Made by a program: the position numbers and the translations under genes. From Streptomyces caelestis (GTDB lineage: Bacteria > Actinomycetota > Actinomycetes > Streptomycetales > Streptomycetaceae): a stretch of DNA of 64,000 nt. Shown piece by piece: positions 25,803-34,717 of the stretch. The notes beneath the pieces were generated by a model. That model was not told the DNA's origin and did no database searches. It saw nothing but the letters and a program-made list of their open reading frames with translations. How positions within the stretch are numbered: position 1 is the stretch's first letter; each line of letters starts with the position of its first letter. The stretch covers positions 8,556,001 through 8,620,000 of the forward strand of contig NZ_JACHNE010000001.1 in the NCBI RefSeq assembly GCF_014205255.1, written 5' to 3'.

Positions 25803-25934
25803 GCCGCCGCTCCCCGTCCTGCCGAAGGCTCCCGCCCAGTCTGCGACGGCACCGCCCGTTCGGCGCGCGGGCCGGCCCGCGGGTGATTAGCGTGAGGAAA
25901 CGGACTATCCGCTCATTCGGAGAGGGTCGCAGTC

Positions 25935-26732
25935 ATGGCCGTGCAACCTGAAGGAAGCCCGTGCTGGGCTGACGCGATGTTCAGCGACCTCGAAGGGGCC
26001 AAGAGCTTCTACGGAGACGTCCTCGGCTGGACCTTCGCCGAGGCGTCGACGGAGTTCGGCAATTACACCGAGGCCTGTGCGAACGGCAAGGCGGTCGCCG
26101 CCGTCGTCCCGCCCATGCCAGGCCAGGAGGGCCAGTCGCAGTGGTGCCTCTACTTCGCGGCCCGGGACGCCGCCGCCACCGCCGCCCGGATCCGTGACCA
26201 CGGCGGCGAGGTGCTGATGGAGCCGATGCGGGTCGGCGACTTCGGCACCATGTGCCTGGCCCGCGACCCGGGCGGTGTCGTCTTCGGCGTTTGGCAGGCG
26301 GGCACCCATGAGGGTTTCGACACCATGGCCGAACCGGGTGCTTACACGTGGGCGGAGGTCGTCACCCACGAGCCCGAGAAGTCCGACGCGTTCTTCCCCG
26401 CCGTCTTCTCCTACCAGCAGAAGGAGATGGAGGACGAGGAGATGGACTTCCGGATCTACGACCTCGGCGACCGCAGCGTGCTGGGCCGGATGAAGATGAC
26501 GGACGACTTCCCGCCCGAGGTGCCGCCGTACATCGACGTCTACTTCGCCGTCGAGGACTGTGACGACGCCGTCGCGAAGGCCACCAAGCTCGGCGGCGTC
26601 CTGCGCTTCGGGCCCATGGACACCCCGTTCGGCCGGTTCGCGTCCCTCAGCGATCCGCAGGGCGCCAACTTCTCGGTCATCGACATCACCAGGACCGAGG
26701 GCGAGATGCCGAAGATGACCGACGTGAGCTGA
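25935..26732 (+). CDS. Two-domain VOC family protein
   Basis: A 265-residue protein with two tandem VOC domains. The first spans about 8-120 (CWADAMFSDLEGAKSFYGDV, RDPGGVVFGVWQ) and the second about 135-255 (YTWAEVVTHEPEKSDAFFPA, YFAVEDCDDAVAKATKLGGV, LSDPQGANFSVID). This is the common Streptomyces glyoxalase/hydroxylase-like family annotated as VOC family protein. It lies 45 bases before the RNase HI gene on the same strand. The substrate is unknown. Confidence 0.88.
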   Translation: MAVQPEGSPCWADAMFSDLEGAKSFYGDVLGWTFAEASTEFGNYTEACANGKAVAAVVPPMPGQEGQSQWCLYFAARDAAATAARIRDHGGEVLMEPMRVGDFGTMCLARDPGGVVFGVWQAGTHEGFDTMAEPGAYTWAEVVTHEPEKSDAFFPAVFSYQQKEMEDEEMDFRIYDLGDRSVLGRMKMTDDFPPEVPPYIDVYFAVEDCDDAVAKATKLGGVLRFGPMDTPFGRFASLSDPQGANFSVIDITRTEGEMPKMTDVS

Positions 26733-26777
26733 GACCTCCGGCCGGACGGCCCACGCGGTCATGGCATGATCGGGCCC

Positions 26778-27464
26778 ATGCGTGAACGTGTTGTGGCCGC
26801 GTGTGACGGGGCTTCGAAGGGAAATCCCGGGCCCGCGGGCTGGGCCTGGGTCGTCGCCGACGCTTCCGAGAGCCCGGTGCGCTGGGAGGCGGGGCCGCTC
26901 GGCAAGGCCACCAACAACGTCGCGGAACTCACCGCGCTGGAGCGCCTGCTGACGGCGACCGACCCGGACGTGCCGCTCGAGATCCGGATGGACTCGCAGT
27001 ACGCGATGAAGGCCGTCACCACCTGGCTGCCCGGCTGGAAGCGCAACGGCTGGAAGACCTCCGGCGGGAAGCCGGTCGCCAACCAGGAACTGGTCGTGCG
27101 CATCGACGAGCTCCTGGACGGCCGCTCGGTCGAGTTCCGCTACGTGCCCGCCCACCAGGTCGACGGCGACCGGCTCAACGACTTCGCCGACCGCGCCGCC
27201 AGCCAGGCCGCGACCGTCCAGGAGCCCGCGGGCAGCGGACTCGGCTCCCCTGAGCCGCCGCCCGCCCCGGGCGCCACGGCCAAGGCCCCGCGCTCCCGGT
27301 CGCGCGGCGGCTCGGCCCGCACCGCGAAGGCCTCCTCGCGCACCATCAAGGCCAAGTTCCCCGGCCGCTGCCAGTGCGGCCGCTCCTACGCGGCCGGCGA
27401 GTCCATCGCCAAGAACGACAGCGGCTGGGGCCACCCGGAGTGCCGCACGGCCGAGACCGTCTGA
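26778..27464 (+). CDS. Ribonuclease HI with C-terminal zinc-ribbon-like tail
   Basis: A 228-residue enzyme that cleaves RNA in RNA-DNA hybrids. The N-terminal RNase H domain (1-140) has the four acidic residues: Asp in AACDGASKGNPGPAGWAW, Glu in NNVAELTALE, Asp in RMDSQYAMKAV and Asp in RLNDFADRAA. A basic Pro/Ala/Arg linker leads to a short module with CQCGRSYAAGESIAKND and HPEC, which could bind zinc. The layout agrees with the single-domain RNase HI near sigL/clpP in S. coelicolor, as I recall it. ATG 26778 is preferred over 26766; no ribosome site is clear. Confidence 0.9.
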   Translation: MRERVVAACDGASKGNPGPAGWAWVVADASESPVRWEAGPLGKATNNVAELTALERLLTATDPDVPLEIRMDSQYAMKAVTTWLPGWKRNGWKTSGGKPVANQELVVRIDELLDGRSVEFRYVPAHQVDGDRLNDFADRAASQAATVQEPAGSGLGSPEPPPAPGATAKAPRSRSRGGSARTAKASSRTIKAKFPGRCQCGRSYAAGESIAKNDSGWGHPECRTAETV

Positions 27465-27486
27465 GCAGTCGGACCTTCCGGTTCTC

Positions 27487-28507
27487 TCAGCCGGCGTGGA
27501 GGATCCGGAAGCGATCGGGTTCCGCCGGATCCCGGTCGACGACCTGGACCGGTGCCGAGGCCCACTGCCAGACCCCGATGCCCGGCGTGCGGGAGAACCG
27601 GATCTGCCCGCGGGTGCCCTCGACTGCGACGCGCGGCCATGATGCGGCGGTGCGCGCCCGGTCCACGCCGTGGGACCGCAGCACATCGGCGAGGACGGCG
27701 ACCGTGTCGTAGCCCTCGAAGGCGACGAAGGAGGGCGCTTCGCCCAGCGTCTCGCGGCGCTCCGTCTCGACTCGTGCACCCAGTGGGCTGAGTCGCGCGG
27801 GCAGGTAGCGCAGGAACGGGACCCCGGCGCTGTCGTCGCCCAGTGACGTCGCCCATTCGGTGACCTCGGGCTGCCCGGCCGGAGCACCGATCATGACCTC
27901 GGCGAGGCGCTGGTCGCGGCGGACGGACCTGACGATGGACACGGCCGGTTCCGGATGGCCGACCAGAAGGAGGAGGGCTGTCGCGCGCTGGTCGACGAGT
28001 TCGTCGCACACCGCCGTGGGGGTGAACGCGCCCATGTCGAGTTCGACGACGGTGGCGCCGCGCGGAGCGAGGTGGTCCCGCAGAACGCGGGTTCCGGCTG
28101 CCCAGTAGACGCTCGGCTGGGCAGCCACGGTGATGCGGCGGTGGCCCGCGCTGAGGAGGAAGTCCGCGTAGACCCGCCGGCCGCGGGACTGCGGCGGGGG
28201 AAGGCGCGCGACCCGTTCCGTCGGCTGTTCGGTCAGCGCGTCGAGAACCGCCGACGAGCGGAGGAACGGCAGACCGAGGGCGTCGGCCCTGTCGGCGGCG
28301 GCGCGAGCGACGACACTGTGATACTCCCCCGCCAGGGCGGCCACCCCAGGCGGGCCAGTTCGTCCACGGCCGCCGCGCTGCGGATCGGCCGCGGTGTCCC
28401 GGACCACCATCCAGTGGTCTTCCGGCGATCCCGCCGTCGTCGTCGACCTCGCGAACGGCCAGCTCCAGCCCGGCGAGCAGATGCCGGCCCGCCTCGCTGT
28501 CTGTGTG
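27487..28507 (-). pseudogene. Branched-chain-type ABC solute-binding protein, truncated and frameshifted
   Basis: Most of a periplasmic-binding-protein type I (Peripla_BP_6) domain is present: GVAALAGEYHSVVARAAADR, FVAFEGYDTVAVLADVLRSH and IRFSRTPGIGVWQWA. The expected beginning (EAGRHLLAGLELAVREVDDD, GGIAGRPL) is in a different frame at 28500-28410, and AAVDELARLG around 28365 in a third. There are thus about three frameshifts. The signal peptide and first strand are absent: the fragment starts right at the tyrosinase stop codon. It is a pseudogene; a functional paralogue presumably exists elsewhere. Confidence 0.8.
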
Positions 28508-29329
28508 TCAGGCGTCGAACGTGTAGTGCGCCGTATGGTCCAGCAGATCCGCCGGGCTCGTGTCGTGCCAGGGCCTCATCGTCTCGCGCAGGTCGATCAC
28601 GTTCGGCGTGCCCGCGGCCGGCAGATAGCCGGAACCGGGGTGCCGCCGCTGCCACTCGGCCCACAGCTTGTCGATGTACGCGTGGTGCAGCCAGAACACC
28701 GGGTCGTTGGGGGACACCCCGGTGGCCATCTGCCCGCCGACCCAGACGTGGACGCGGTTGTGCAGGTTGACGCCCCGCCACCCTTCGAGGTGATTGCGGA
28801 AACCGTCCGAGGCGCTGTTCCAGGGCGCCATGTCGTACGTGGGTATCGACAGCACCGACTCGACCTCGGCCGGCGTCGGCAACTGACGTCCCCCGGCACC
28901 GAGGGAACGCCGCAGGAACGTACGGCCGTCGACCCGCACGTTGATCGGCCAGTTCCCGGCGGGCGCGGAGAACGGCCCGTCCGTCACCCGGCTGTCCCTC
29001 TCGCGCCCGGTGCCCCCGAGGAAGTCGGGCGCCCACAGCGAGGAGCGCGGCGAACGGTCGACGGTCCAGTCCCAGTACGGCAGGGCCACCGACGCGTCCA
29101 CCGACTGCAGCGCCCGCTCGAACTCCAGGAGGAATCTTCGGTGCCAGGGCAGGAAGGACGGTGAGCGGTGTCCCGTCCGCTCGCCGTCGTCGGTGTCGGA
29201 GACGATGAACGCGTTGTGTGTCGTGACGAATGCGTCGTAGCGGCCGCTGCGCTTCAACTCCAGGAGCGCGGCGACGAAACGCCGCTTCTCGTCTGCGGTC
29301 AGGGCGGACTGGTTCTTGCGGACGGTCAT
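28508..29329 (-). CDS. melC2: Tyrosinase MelC2
   Basis: A 273-residue type-3 copper monophenol monooxygenase that makes melanin from tyrosine, the typical Streptomyces length. Copper site A uses the His of TTHNAF, of GHRSPSFLPWHRRFLLEFE and nearby. Copper site B uses NLHNRVHVWVGG and FWLHHAYIDKLWAEWQ. It has no signal peptide and is exported with its partner MelC1 through the Tat route. The start MTVRKNQSALTADEKRRF is 32 bases after the melC1 stop, so the two form the classic melC operon. Confidence 0.96.
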   Translation of the reverse strand: MTVRKNQSALTADEKRRFVAALLELKRSGRYDAFVTTHNAFIVSDTDDGERTGHRSPSFLPWHRRFLLEFERALQSVDASVALPYWDWTVDRSPRSSLWAPDFLGGTGRERDSRVTDGPFSAPAGNWPINVRVDGRTFLRRSLGAGGRQLPTPAEVESVLSIPTYDMAPWNSASDGFRNHLEGWRGVNLHNRVHVWVGGQMATGVSPNDPVFWLHHAYIDKLWAEWQRRHPGSGYLPAAGTPNVIDLRETMRPWHDTSPADLLDHTAHYTFDA

Positions 29330-29361
29330 GTGCGAGTGCTCCAGGTGCCTTGCGTCTAAGG

Positions 29362-29724
29362 TCAGTTGGCGGGGAAGGGCAGCAGTGGCGCGCCCTGGAG
29401 GTCGTCCACGGCGGCGCGGGCGGCGGCGCGCGGGGTGGGCACCGGGTCGTAGTGGCTGACGACACTGATCCAGGTGCCGTCGGCGTTGCGCATCACGTGC
29501 AGTTCCACGCCGTCGACGAACACCGCGTATCCCGCGCCGTGGTGGTGACCGGCTCCGGCGGCCGGACGGCCCTGTATCCGGCGGCCCTTGTAGACCTCGT
29601 CGAAGGTCCCGTGGGCGTCGTGGTGCCCGGCGGCCATGGCCGGGGTGCCTGCCGACCATGGCCCCGCGGCAGTGGCGAGGACTGCCGCGGCGGTGAGCGC
29701 ACGGCGACGGCTGAGTTCCGGCAT
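29362..29724 (-). CDS. melC1: Tyrosinase cofactor MelC1 (copper chaperone)
   Basis: A 120-residue Tat-exported chaperone that loads copper into MelC2 and carries it across the membrane. The twin-Arg signal is SRRRALTAAAVLATAAGPWS with a cleavage site near AMAAGH. The mature part has the family's DEVYKGRRIQGRPA and the copper-binding GHHHGAGYAVFVDGVELHVM. The ATG at 29724 is preceded by AGGAGG. It is the first gene of the melC operon. Confidence 0.95.
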   Translation of the reverse strand: MPELSRRRALTAAAVLATAAGPWSAGTPAMAAGHHDAHGTFDEVYKGRRIQGRPAAGAGHHHGAGYAVFVDGVELHVMRNADGTWISVVSHYDPVPTPRAAARAAVDDLQGAPLLPFPAN

Positions 29725-29852
29725 ACGGACCTCCTGGGTTCGTTCGGCTGATGACCCCGCATGCCTATCGGCCCGTCCGGTACCGGGAGAAATCCACGCG
29801 AGCCGGTTGGCTTCGATTCGGGCAATTCCCCTTATGTCGTGCAACCTTGAAC

Positions 29853-29865
29853 CAAGATGATCTTG
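29853..29865. promoter_or_regulatory. Palindrome in the melC / monooxygenase divergent region
   Basis: CAAGATGATCTTG is a perfect 6+1+6 inverted repeat 129 bases upstream of melC1 and 206 upstream of the monooxygenase. The rest of the 346-base gap 29725-30070 holds no gene. A wider pair, ATGATGC (30005-30011) and GCATCAT (30033-30039), lies nearer the monooxygenase. The regulator is unknown. Confidence 0.35.
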
Positions 29866-30070
29866 CTGTGAGGGGGTGTTCGAGCGGGTGCGGAGCGGGA
29901 AGTTCCGCCCACGAGGGGGGCTGGGGCGGGTGTTTCTCCCCGTCTGGCCCGCTGTCCGTGGTGCGCGTCACGCCGTGAATCTGGCGCGATTCGACGGCCG
30001 GCTGATGATGCCTTTGCCCTGCTACTCTGCGTGCATCATTGACAGCTCTCGGTAATTCTCAGGGGTGTGC

Positions 30071-31276
30071 GTGAAGGTCGCCTGTGTCGGCGGCGGGCCC
30101 GCCGGTCTGTATCTCTCGATCCTGCTGAAGCGGCAGGACCCGTCCCACGACATCACCGTCCACGAACGCGACCCGGAGGGCTCGACCTACGGCTGGGGCG
30201 TGACGTACTGGCGCGGACTGTACGACCGGCTCCATGAGCAGGACCCCGAGTCGGCGCGTGCCCTCGACGGCGACTCCGTCCGCTGGCGTGACGGCGTCGC
30301 CCACGTGCGGGACCTGACGGCCAGACACAGCGGCGACCAGGGCCACGGCATCGGCCGCCACCGACTGCTGGAGATCCTCGCCGCCCGGGCCCGCGAGCTC
30401 GGCGTCCGCCTGGAGTACGAGCGCGAGATCACCGCCGACGACCTGCCCGCCGGCGCGGACCTGGTCGTGGCGGCCGACGGTGTCCGCAGCGCCCTGCGCA
30501 CCCGCCACGCCGCACACTTCGGCACGGAGGTCACGGCCGGGCGCAACCCGTACGTCTGGCTCGGCACCACGAAGGTCTTCGACGCCTTCACCTTCGCCTT
30601 CGTCGAAACCGATCACGGCTGGATCTGGTGCTACGGCTACGGATACGGCCCCGAGCGCAGCACCTGCGTCATCGAGTGCGCACCCGAGACCTGGACCGGA
30701 CTGGGACTGGACCGGGCGAGCGAGGACGACGGACGGGCGCTGCTGGAGCAGCTCTTCGCCGGCGTCCTGGACGGCCACCCCCTGCTCGGCCGCGCCGGCG
30801 GCACGCCCTGGCAGACCTTCCGCACCCTCACCAACCGCACCTGGTACCGCGACAACCTCGTCCTGCTCGGCGACGCCGCCCACACCACGCACTACTCCAT
30901 CGGCGCCGGCACCACCCTCGCCCTGGAGGACGCGATCGCCCTGGCCGCCGCGCTGCGCGAGCACTCCGCACTCCCGCAGGCCCTCGCCCGCTACGAACGG
31001 GAACGCACGGCGGCCCTCCTGCCCGTGCAGAGCGCGGCCCGCTACAGCGCCCAGTGGTACGAGAACCTCCCGCGCTACGTGCGGCTGCCGCCGGAGCGCA
31101 TGTTCGCCCTGCTCGGCCAGCGGCACTCGCCCCTGCTGCCCCATGTCCCGCCGCAGCTGTACTACCGGCTGGACCGGGCGGCCGGGCAGCTGGAGCCACT
31201 GCGCCGGTTCAAGAGCTGGCTGGGCCCGAGAGTCGCGCGGACCGTGCACGCGCGGGCCCTGGCCGCCCGCGAGTAA
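30071..31276 (+). CDS. FAD-dependent monooxygenase (aromatic hydroxylase type)
   Basis: A 401-residue class A flavoprotein. The N-terminal dinucleotide fold is VACVGGGPAGLYLSILLKRQ, the middle motif DLVVAADGVRSALR matches the DG fingerprint, and the FAD ribityl motif is NLVLLGDAAHTTHYSIGAGT. It resembles the flavin domain of anthraniloyl-CoA and related benzoyl-CoA-type monooxygenases (GWGVTYWRGLYDRL). The GTG at 30071 is preferred over GTG 30065 because AGGGG is five bases ahead of it. It is divergent from melC; the substrate is unknown. Confidence 0.85.
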   Translation: MKVACVGGGPAGLYLSILLKRQDPSHDITVHERDPEGSTYGWGVTYWRGLYDRLHEQDPESARALDGDSVRWRDGVAHVRDLTARHSGDQGHGIGRHRLLEILAARARELGVRLEYEREITADDLPAGADLVVAADGVRSALRTRHAAHFGTEVTAGRNPYVWLGTTKVFDAFTFAFVETDHGWIWCYGYGYGPERSTCVIECAPETWTGLGLDRASEDDGRALLEQLFAGVLDGHPLLGRAGGTPWQTFRTLTNRTWYRDNLVLLGDAAHTTHYSIGAGTTLALEDAIALAAALREHSALPQALARYERERTAALLPVQSAARYSAQWYENLPRYVRLPPERMFALLGQRHSPLLPHVPPQLYYRLDRAAGQLEPLRRFKSWLGPRVARTVHARALAARE

Positions 31277-31352
31277 GCGCCCGCGCCGGCATTCCTCTCC
31301 GGAGCGTCACGCGCCCGCCCGGAGCGTCACGCCCCCACCGCGCAGGCGCACC

Positions 31353-33092
31353 TCATCCCTCGGCGCCCTGCCCGAACAGCCGGTCCAGGAAGGCGTTGCC
31401 GTAGACGCGGTGCGGGTCCAGCCGGTCCAGCACCGCGTCCGCCTCGGCCCACTCGTGCGGACCGACCGCGGACGGCACCACCGAGCCCAGCACCTCCTCG
31501 TCGCTCCACACCCCGTCGTCCGTGTACGCCCACCCCTTGGACCACTCCACCCGGGTCAGGGCGGACCCGCCGTCGTACGCGCGCAGCAGGAATCGCTCGA
31601 CCTCGCGCAGGAACGCCTCCGCGTCCGGAGTGCCCGGCAGGGTCAGGACGTCCAGCCACACGGCCGTGTCCCACTCGGGGTGGTCCTCGGGCGGCCGGAG
31701 CGCGGACAGCAGCGGCGGACGGGCCCCGGCCACCCCGGAGTCGCCCGGGTCGTCCAGTCCGGTCACCCGGATCTCCACCGACCCGTTGACCGGAAAGCTG
31801 CCCCGGGCCGCGTACGCCGTCAGCCGCTCCCGGTAGAACACGGCGAACTCGGAGACGACCTTCTGCACCTGGTCCCTGGACGTGAGCACGGCATAGCCGT
31901 TCGCGTGGACCCGCAGGGTGGTCGGCTTCAGATACAGCAGCGTGTTCTTGGACGGTCCCCAGATGTCGCCGGACAGTGTCGCCACCAGCCCGAGCGCGGC
32001 GGCGTCGTACTGCGCGGTGCCGAGCACCGGCGCCAGATACCAGGCCGCCTCCGACGTCATACGGCCCGCCAGCTCCGCCACCGGGGCCGGGACGTTGTCG
32101 GAGAACGGGTAGTTGTACGGCCGTGTCACATGCCGTGAGGTCAGCGGCCGGGTGGGGGAGACGCTCCACACCTTCAGCCAGGGGTGCTCGGTGAAGGCGA
32201 ACCAGATCGCCTCGACCCGCCCGGCCTCCTCCAGGAAGCTCGCGAACGTGCGCCCCTTGCCCGAGCCGGGCGCGGCGAACAGTTCGCCGGCCGGGATGTC
32301 CGTACGGCTCACGCACCGGAGGTCGGTATCGGCGCCCACCCGCAGCACCACCTCGGTCACCAGGGACCGCCCGAGATGGGTCAGCAGCGCGGCGCAGTCC
32401 GTCTCGTCACGGTGGAACGTGCGCAGCGCGTACGCCCCGGCCCGGGAGTCCCACACCACGGCCGTCAGCGACAGGATCAGGTTGCTCAGCGAGCCGTACG
32501 TGTGCCCCGGCAGGCGTCGCTCGCCCCGCGCGGGAACGGCGGTGCCGTGCGCGTCGATGGCCAGGGCGCCGCCCAGGGTGAGGACACCGGGAGCGGGAGC
32601 CGCCGTGACACCGAGGCCGTGCTCCTCCAGGAAGGTGAGCAGGGTCTCCATGGTCACTCCGGCGCCGGCGCGCACGGCGGCCGGTGAGTCCAGGGCGAGG
32701 CCGGTCAGGTGAGGTGTGGTGTCGACGAGGAGGACGGGTGCGCCGGACGGCGTCCCTTCCGTCACCGTCAGGGGTGACCAACCGTGCGCGGCGCCCCGGG
32801 CGCGCACCCGCCACCCGTGCCGCCAGGCCCAGTTGACGACGTCGGCCACCTGGCCGGGGCTTCCCGGCGCACAGGCCCACAGGCCGTCGGCCGTGATCTC
32901 GCCGACCCAGTTCCGGTACGCCGAGCGGTACAGCGCGACGTCGGCGGGGAAGTCCGGCAGCTCCGCCGCGGCTGCCGCCGGATCCGCCGGCAGGCCCGGC
33001 ACGGCGGCCAGCGCGGCCGCAGTGAGGAGGAAACCCCGGCGCGACCAACGCGCCTCGTCCGACGGGTAGTTGCTCGCTGAACCACTTGTCAC
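31353..33092 (-). CDS. Tat-secreted FAD oxidase, cholesterol-oxidase type II-like
   Basis: A 579-residue exported flavoenzyme of the vanillyl-alcohol-oxidase family. A twin-Arg signal is at about 14-42 (WSRRGFLLTAAALAAVPGLP). The FAD_binding_4 domain follows (WAWRHGWRVRARGAAHGWSP, GVLTLGGALAIDAHGTAVPA), then a cholesterol-oxidase substrate-binding domain (FTEHPWLKVWSVSPTRPL, RPYNYPFSDNVPAPVAELAG) running to the C-terminus. Class II cholesterol oxidases have this design with covalent FAD. It is divergent from an aldo/keto reductase with a palindromic operator between. The true sterol substrate is not certain. Confidence 0.85.
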   Translation of the reverse strand: MTSGSASNYPSDEARWSRRGFLLTAAALAAVPGLPADPAAAAAELPDFPADVALYRSAYRNWVGEITADGLWACAPGSPGQVADVVNWAWRHGWRVRARGAAHGWSPLTVTEGTPSGAPVLLVDTTPHLTGLALDSPAAVRAGAGVTMETLLTFLEEHGLGVTAAPAPGVLTLGGALAIDAHGTAVPARGERRLPGHTYGSLSNLILSLTAVVWDSRAGAYALRTFHRDETDCAALLTHLGRSLVTEVVLRVGADTDLRCVSRTDIPAGELFAAPGSGKGRTFASFLEEAGRVEAIWFAFTEHPWLKVWSVSPTRPLTSRHVTRPYNYPFSDNVPAPVAELAGRMTSEAAWYLAPVLGTAQYDAAALGLVATLSGDIWGPSKNTLLYLKPTTLRVHANGYAVLTSRDQVQKVVSEFAVFYRERLTAYAARGSFPVNGSVEIRVTGLDDPGDSGVAGARPPLLSALRPPEDHPEWDTAVWLDVLTLPGTPDAEAFLREVERFLLRAYDGGSALTRVEWSKGWAYTDDGVWSDEEVLGSVVPSAVGPHEWAEADAVLDRLDPHRVYGNAFLDRLFGQGAEG

Positions 33093-33142
33093 TCAAGCCA
33101 CGCTAGGGGCTCGTTGACACCTGACGCGTCCCTGTCGACTCT

Positions 33143-33162
33143 ATTCACTCGTGTGAGTGAAT
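33143..33162. promoter_or_regulatory. Perfect palindrome in the oxidase / reductase divergent region
   Basis: ATTCACTCGTGTGAGTGAAT has perfect 8-bp arms around GTGT. It lies 51 bases from the oxidase start and 69 from the aldo/keto reductase start, so one dimeric regulator could control both. No regulator gene is adjacent. Confidence 0.55.
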
Positions 33163-33230
33163 CTGGCAGGGACGGCAGCCCGGAGCCCGATGGTCCGCGC
33201 ACGGCCGTGACGGATGACAGACTGACGCCC

Positions 33231-34214
33231 ATGGACGAGCGCACATTCGACAGGTCGGGCCAGCACGCTTCCGTCGTGGGTCTTGGCACATGGCAGCTGG
33301 GTGCCGACTGGGGAGACGTCGACGACAAGGAAGCCCTCGCGGTACTGGAGGCGGCGGCCGAGGCCGGGGTGACCTTCTTCGACACCGCTGACGTGTACGG
33401 CGACGGCCGCAGCGAGCAGACCATCGCCGCGTTCCTCAGCGGCAGGCCGGACCTGCACGTCCTGGTCGCCACCAAGATGGGCCGCCGGGTCGACCAGATC
33501 CCCGAGAACTACGTGCTCGACAACTTCCGCGCCTGGAACGACCGCTCCCGGCGCAATCTCGGCGTCGACCGTATCGACCTGGTGCAGCTGCACTGCCCGC
33601 CGACGCCCGTCTACTCCACGGACGAGGTGTTCGACGCCCTGGACACCCTGGTCGAGGAGGAGCGGATCGCCGCGTACGGCGTCAGCGTCGAGACCTGTGC
33701 CGAGGCGCTGACCGCGATCGCCCGGCCGAACGTGGCGAGCGTGCAGATCATCCTCAACCCGTTCCGCATGAAGCCCCTGCGCGAGGTGCTCCCCGCCGCA
33801 CGCGAGGCGGGCGTCGGCATCATCGCCCGCGTCCCGCTCGCCTCCGGCCTGCTGTCGGGCAAGTACACGCGGGACACGGTCTTCCCCGAGAACGACCACC
33901 GCACCTACAACCGGCACGGTGAGTCCTTCGACGTGGGCGAGACCTTCTCCGGCGTCGACTACGCCACCGGCGTCGAAGCGGCCGCCGAGTTCTCCGCGTT
34001 CGCCCCCGAGGGATACGCCCCGGCCCAGCTGGCCCTGCGCTGGATCATCGACCAGCCCGGCGTGACCACCGTGATCCCCGGCGCCCGCTCACCCGAGCAG
34101 GCCCGCGCCAACGCGGCCGCCGCCCGTCTGCCGGAGCTGTCCGGCGAGACGCTGACGGCGATCCGCGACCTCTACGACCGGCGGATCAAGGACCAGGTCG
34201 AATCCCGCTGGTGA
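33231..34214 (+). CDS. Aldo/keto reductase
   Basis: A 327-residue NADPH-dependent reductase. The catalytic Asp-Tyr pair is in TFFDTADVYGDGRSEQ, Lys in LVATKMGRR and His in IDLVQLHCPPTPVYSTDEVF; the C-terminal cofactor loop is TVIPGARSPEQARANA. It is shorter and different in type from the reductase at 5372. It begins at ATG 33231, divergent from the cholesterol-oxidase-like gene with a shared palindrome in between, suggesting a common signal. The substrate is unknown. Confidence 0.9.
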   Translation: MDERTFDRSGQHASVVGLGTWQLGADWGDVDDKEALAVLEAAAEAGVTFFDTADVYGDGRSEQTIAAFLSGRPDLHVLVATKMGRRVDQIPENYVLDNFRAWNDRSRRNLGVDRIDLVQLHCPPTPVYSTDEVFDALDTLVEEERIAAYGVSVETCAEALTAIARPNVASVQIILNPFRMKPLREVLPAAREAGVGIIARVPLASGLLSGKYTRDTVFPENDHRTYNRHGESFDVGETFSGVDYATGVEAAAEFSAFAPEGYAPAQLALRWIIDQPGVTTVIPGARSPEQARANAAAARLPELSGETLTAIRDLYDRRIKDQVESRW

Positions 34215-34223
34215 GCCGCGTCC

Positions 34224-34571
34224 TCACGGCACCAGGAGCAGCTGCCTCTCCTGCTCCTGGTCGCCGGAGGCGGCACCGTCGTCGCGGGCCGTGAACGCCC
34301 GGGTGAGCGTGTCACTCGCCCGCCGGACCGCCTCCGGGGAGCCCTGCACCGTGACGGTCACCGGGGCGGACAGGCGCTCGGCGCCCGCCCCGGCGCCGCC
34401 GGCGGGACTCGTGTCCGTGCCGCCGTCGAAGGTCGCCATGTGCACCGTCGCGTTCTCGTCGGCGGGCAGCTCGTCCGGCGCCCCGAACGTGCCTTCCAGG
34501 GCCCGGACGACCGCTCGTGCGTCGTCGGTACCCCCGCCGCTGAGCGTGACGGTGAGCTGCGTACCGGACAT
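34224..34571 (-). CDS. Small hypothetical protein
   Basis: A 115-residue acidic protein, MSGTQLTVTLSGGGTDDARA at the start, with a Gly/Ala-rich middle and a helix SPEAVRRASDTLTRAFTARD near the end. The pattern of a short strand, helix and predicted VTVTVQGSPEAV strand recalls small effector-associated components of actinobacterial conflict systems, but the match is too weak to assert. It is convergent with the aldo/keto reductase. An AGGAGG site precedes the ATG. No function is assigned. Confidence 0.65.
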   Translation of the reverse strand: MSGTQLTVTLSGGGTDDARAVVRALEGTFGAPDELPADENATVHMATFDGGTDTSPAGGAGAGAERLSAPVTVTVQGSPEAVRRASDTLTRAFTARDDGAASGDQEQERQLLLVP

Positions 34572-34717
34572 GCGTCCACGACCTCCTCAGGCTGTGCGTC
34601 AGTCGCCGTCCGTGTAACCGCACGCTGATCGCTCAAACCGCCTGCGGGCCGGGAGGACGGCCGCTTACGGGGAACCCGCGTGAGAGAAGCACTCATGTCT
34701 CACACCGGGGAGGAACA

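Noticed and set aside
29853..29865. Copper-regulator operator for melC
   Set aside because: The palindrome does not resemble any CsoR-type site I know; it is listed only as an unassigned palindrome.
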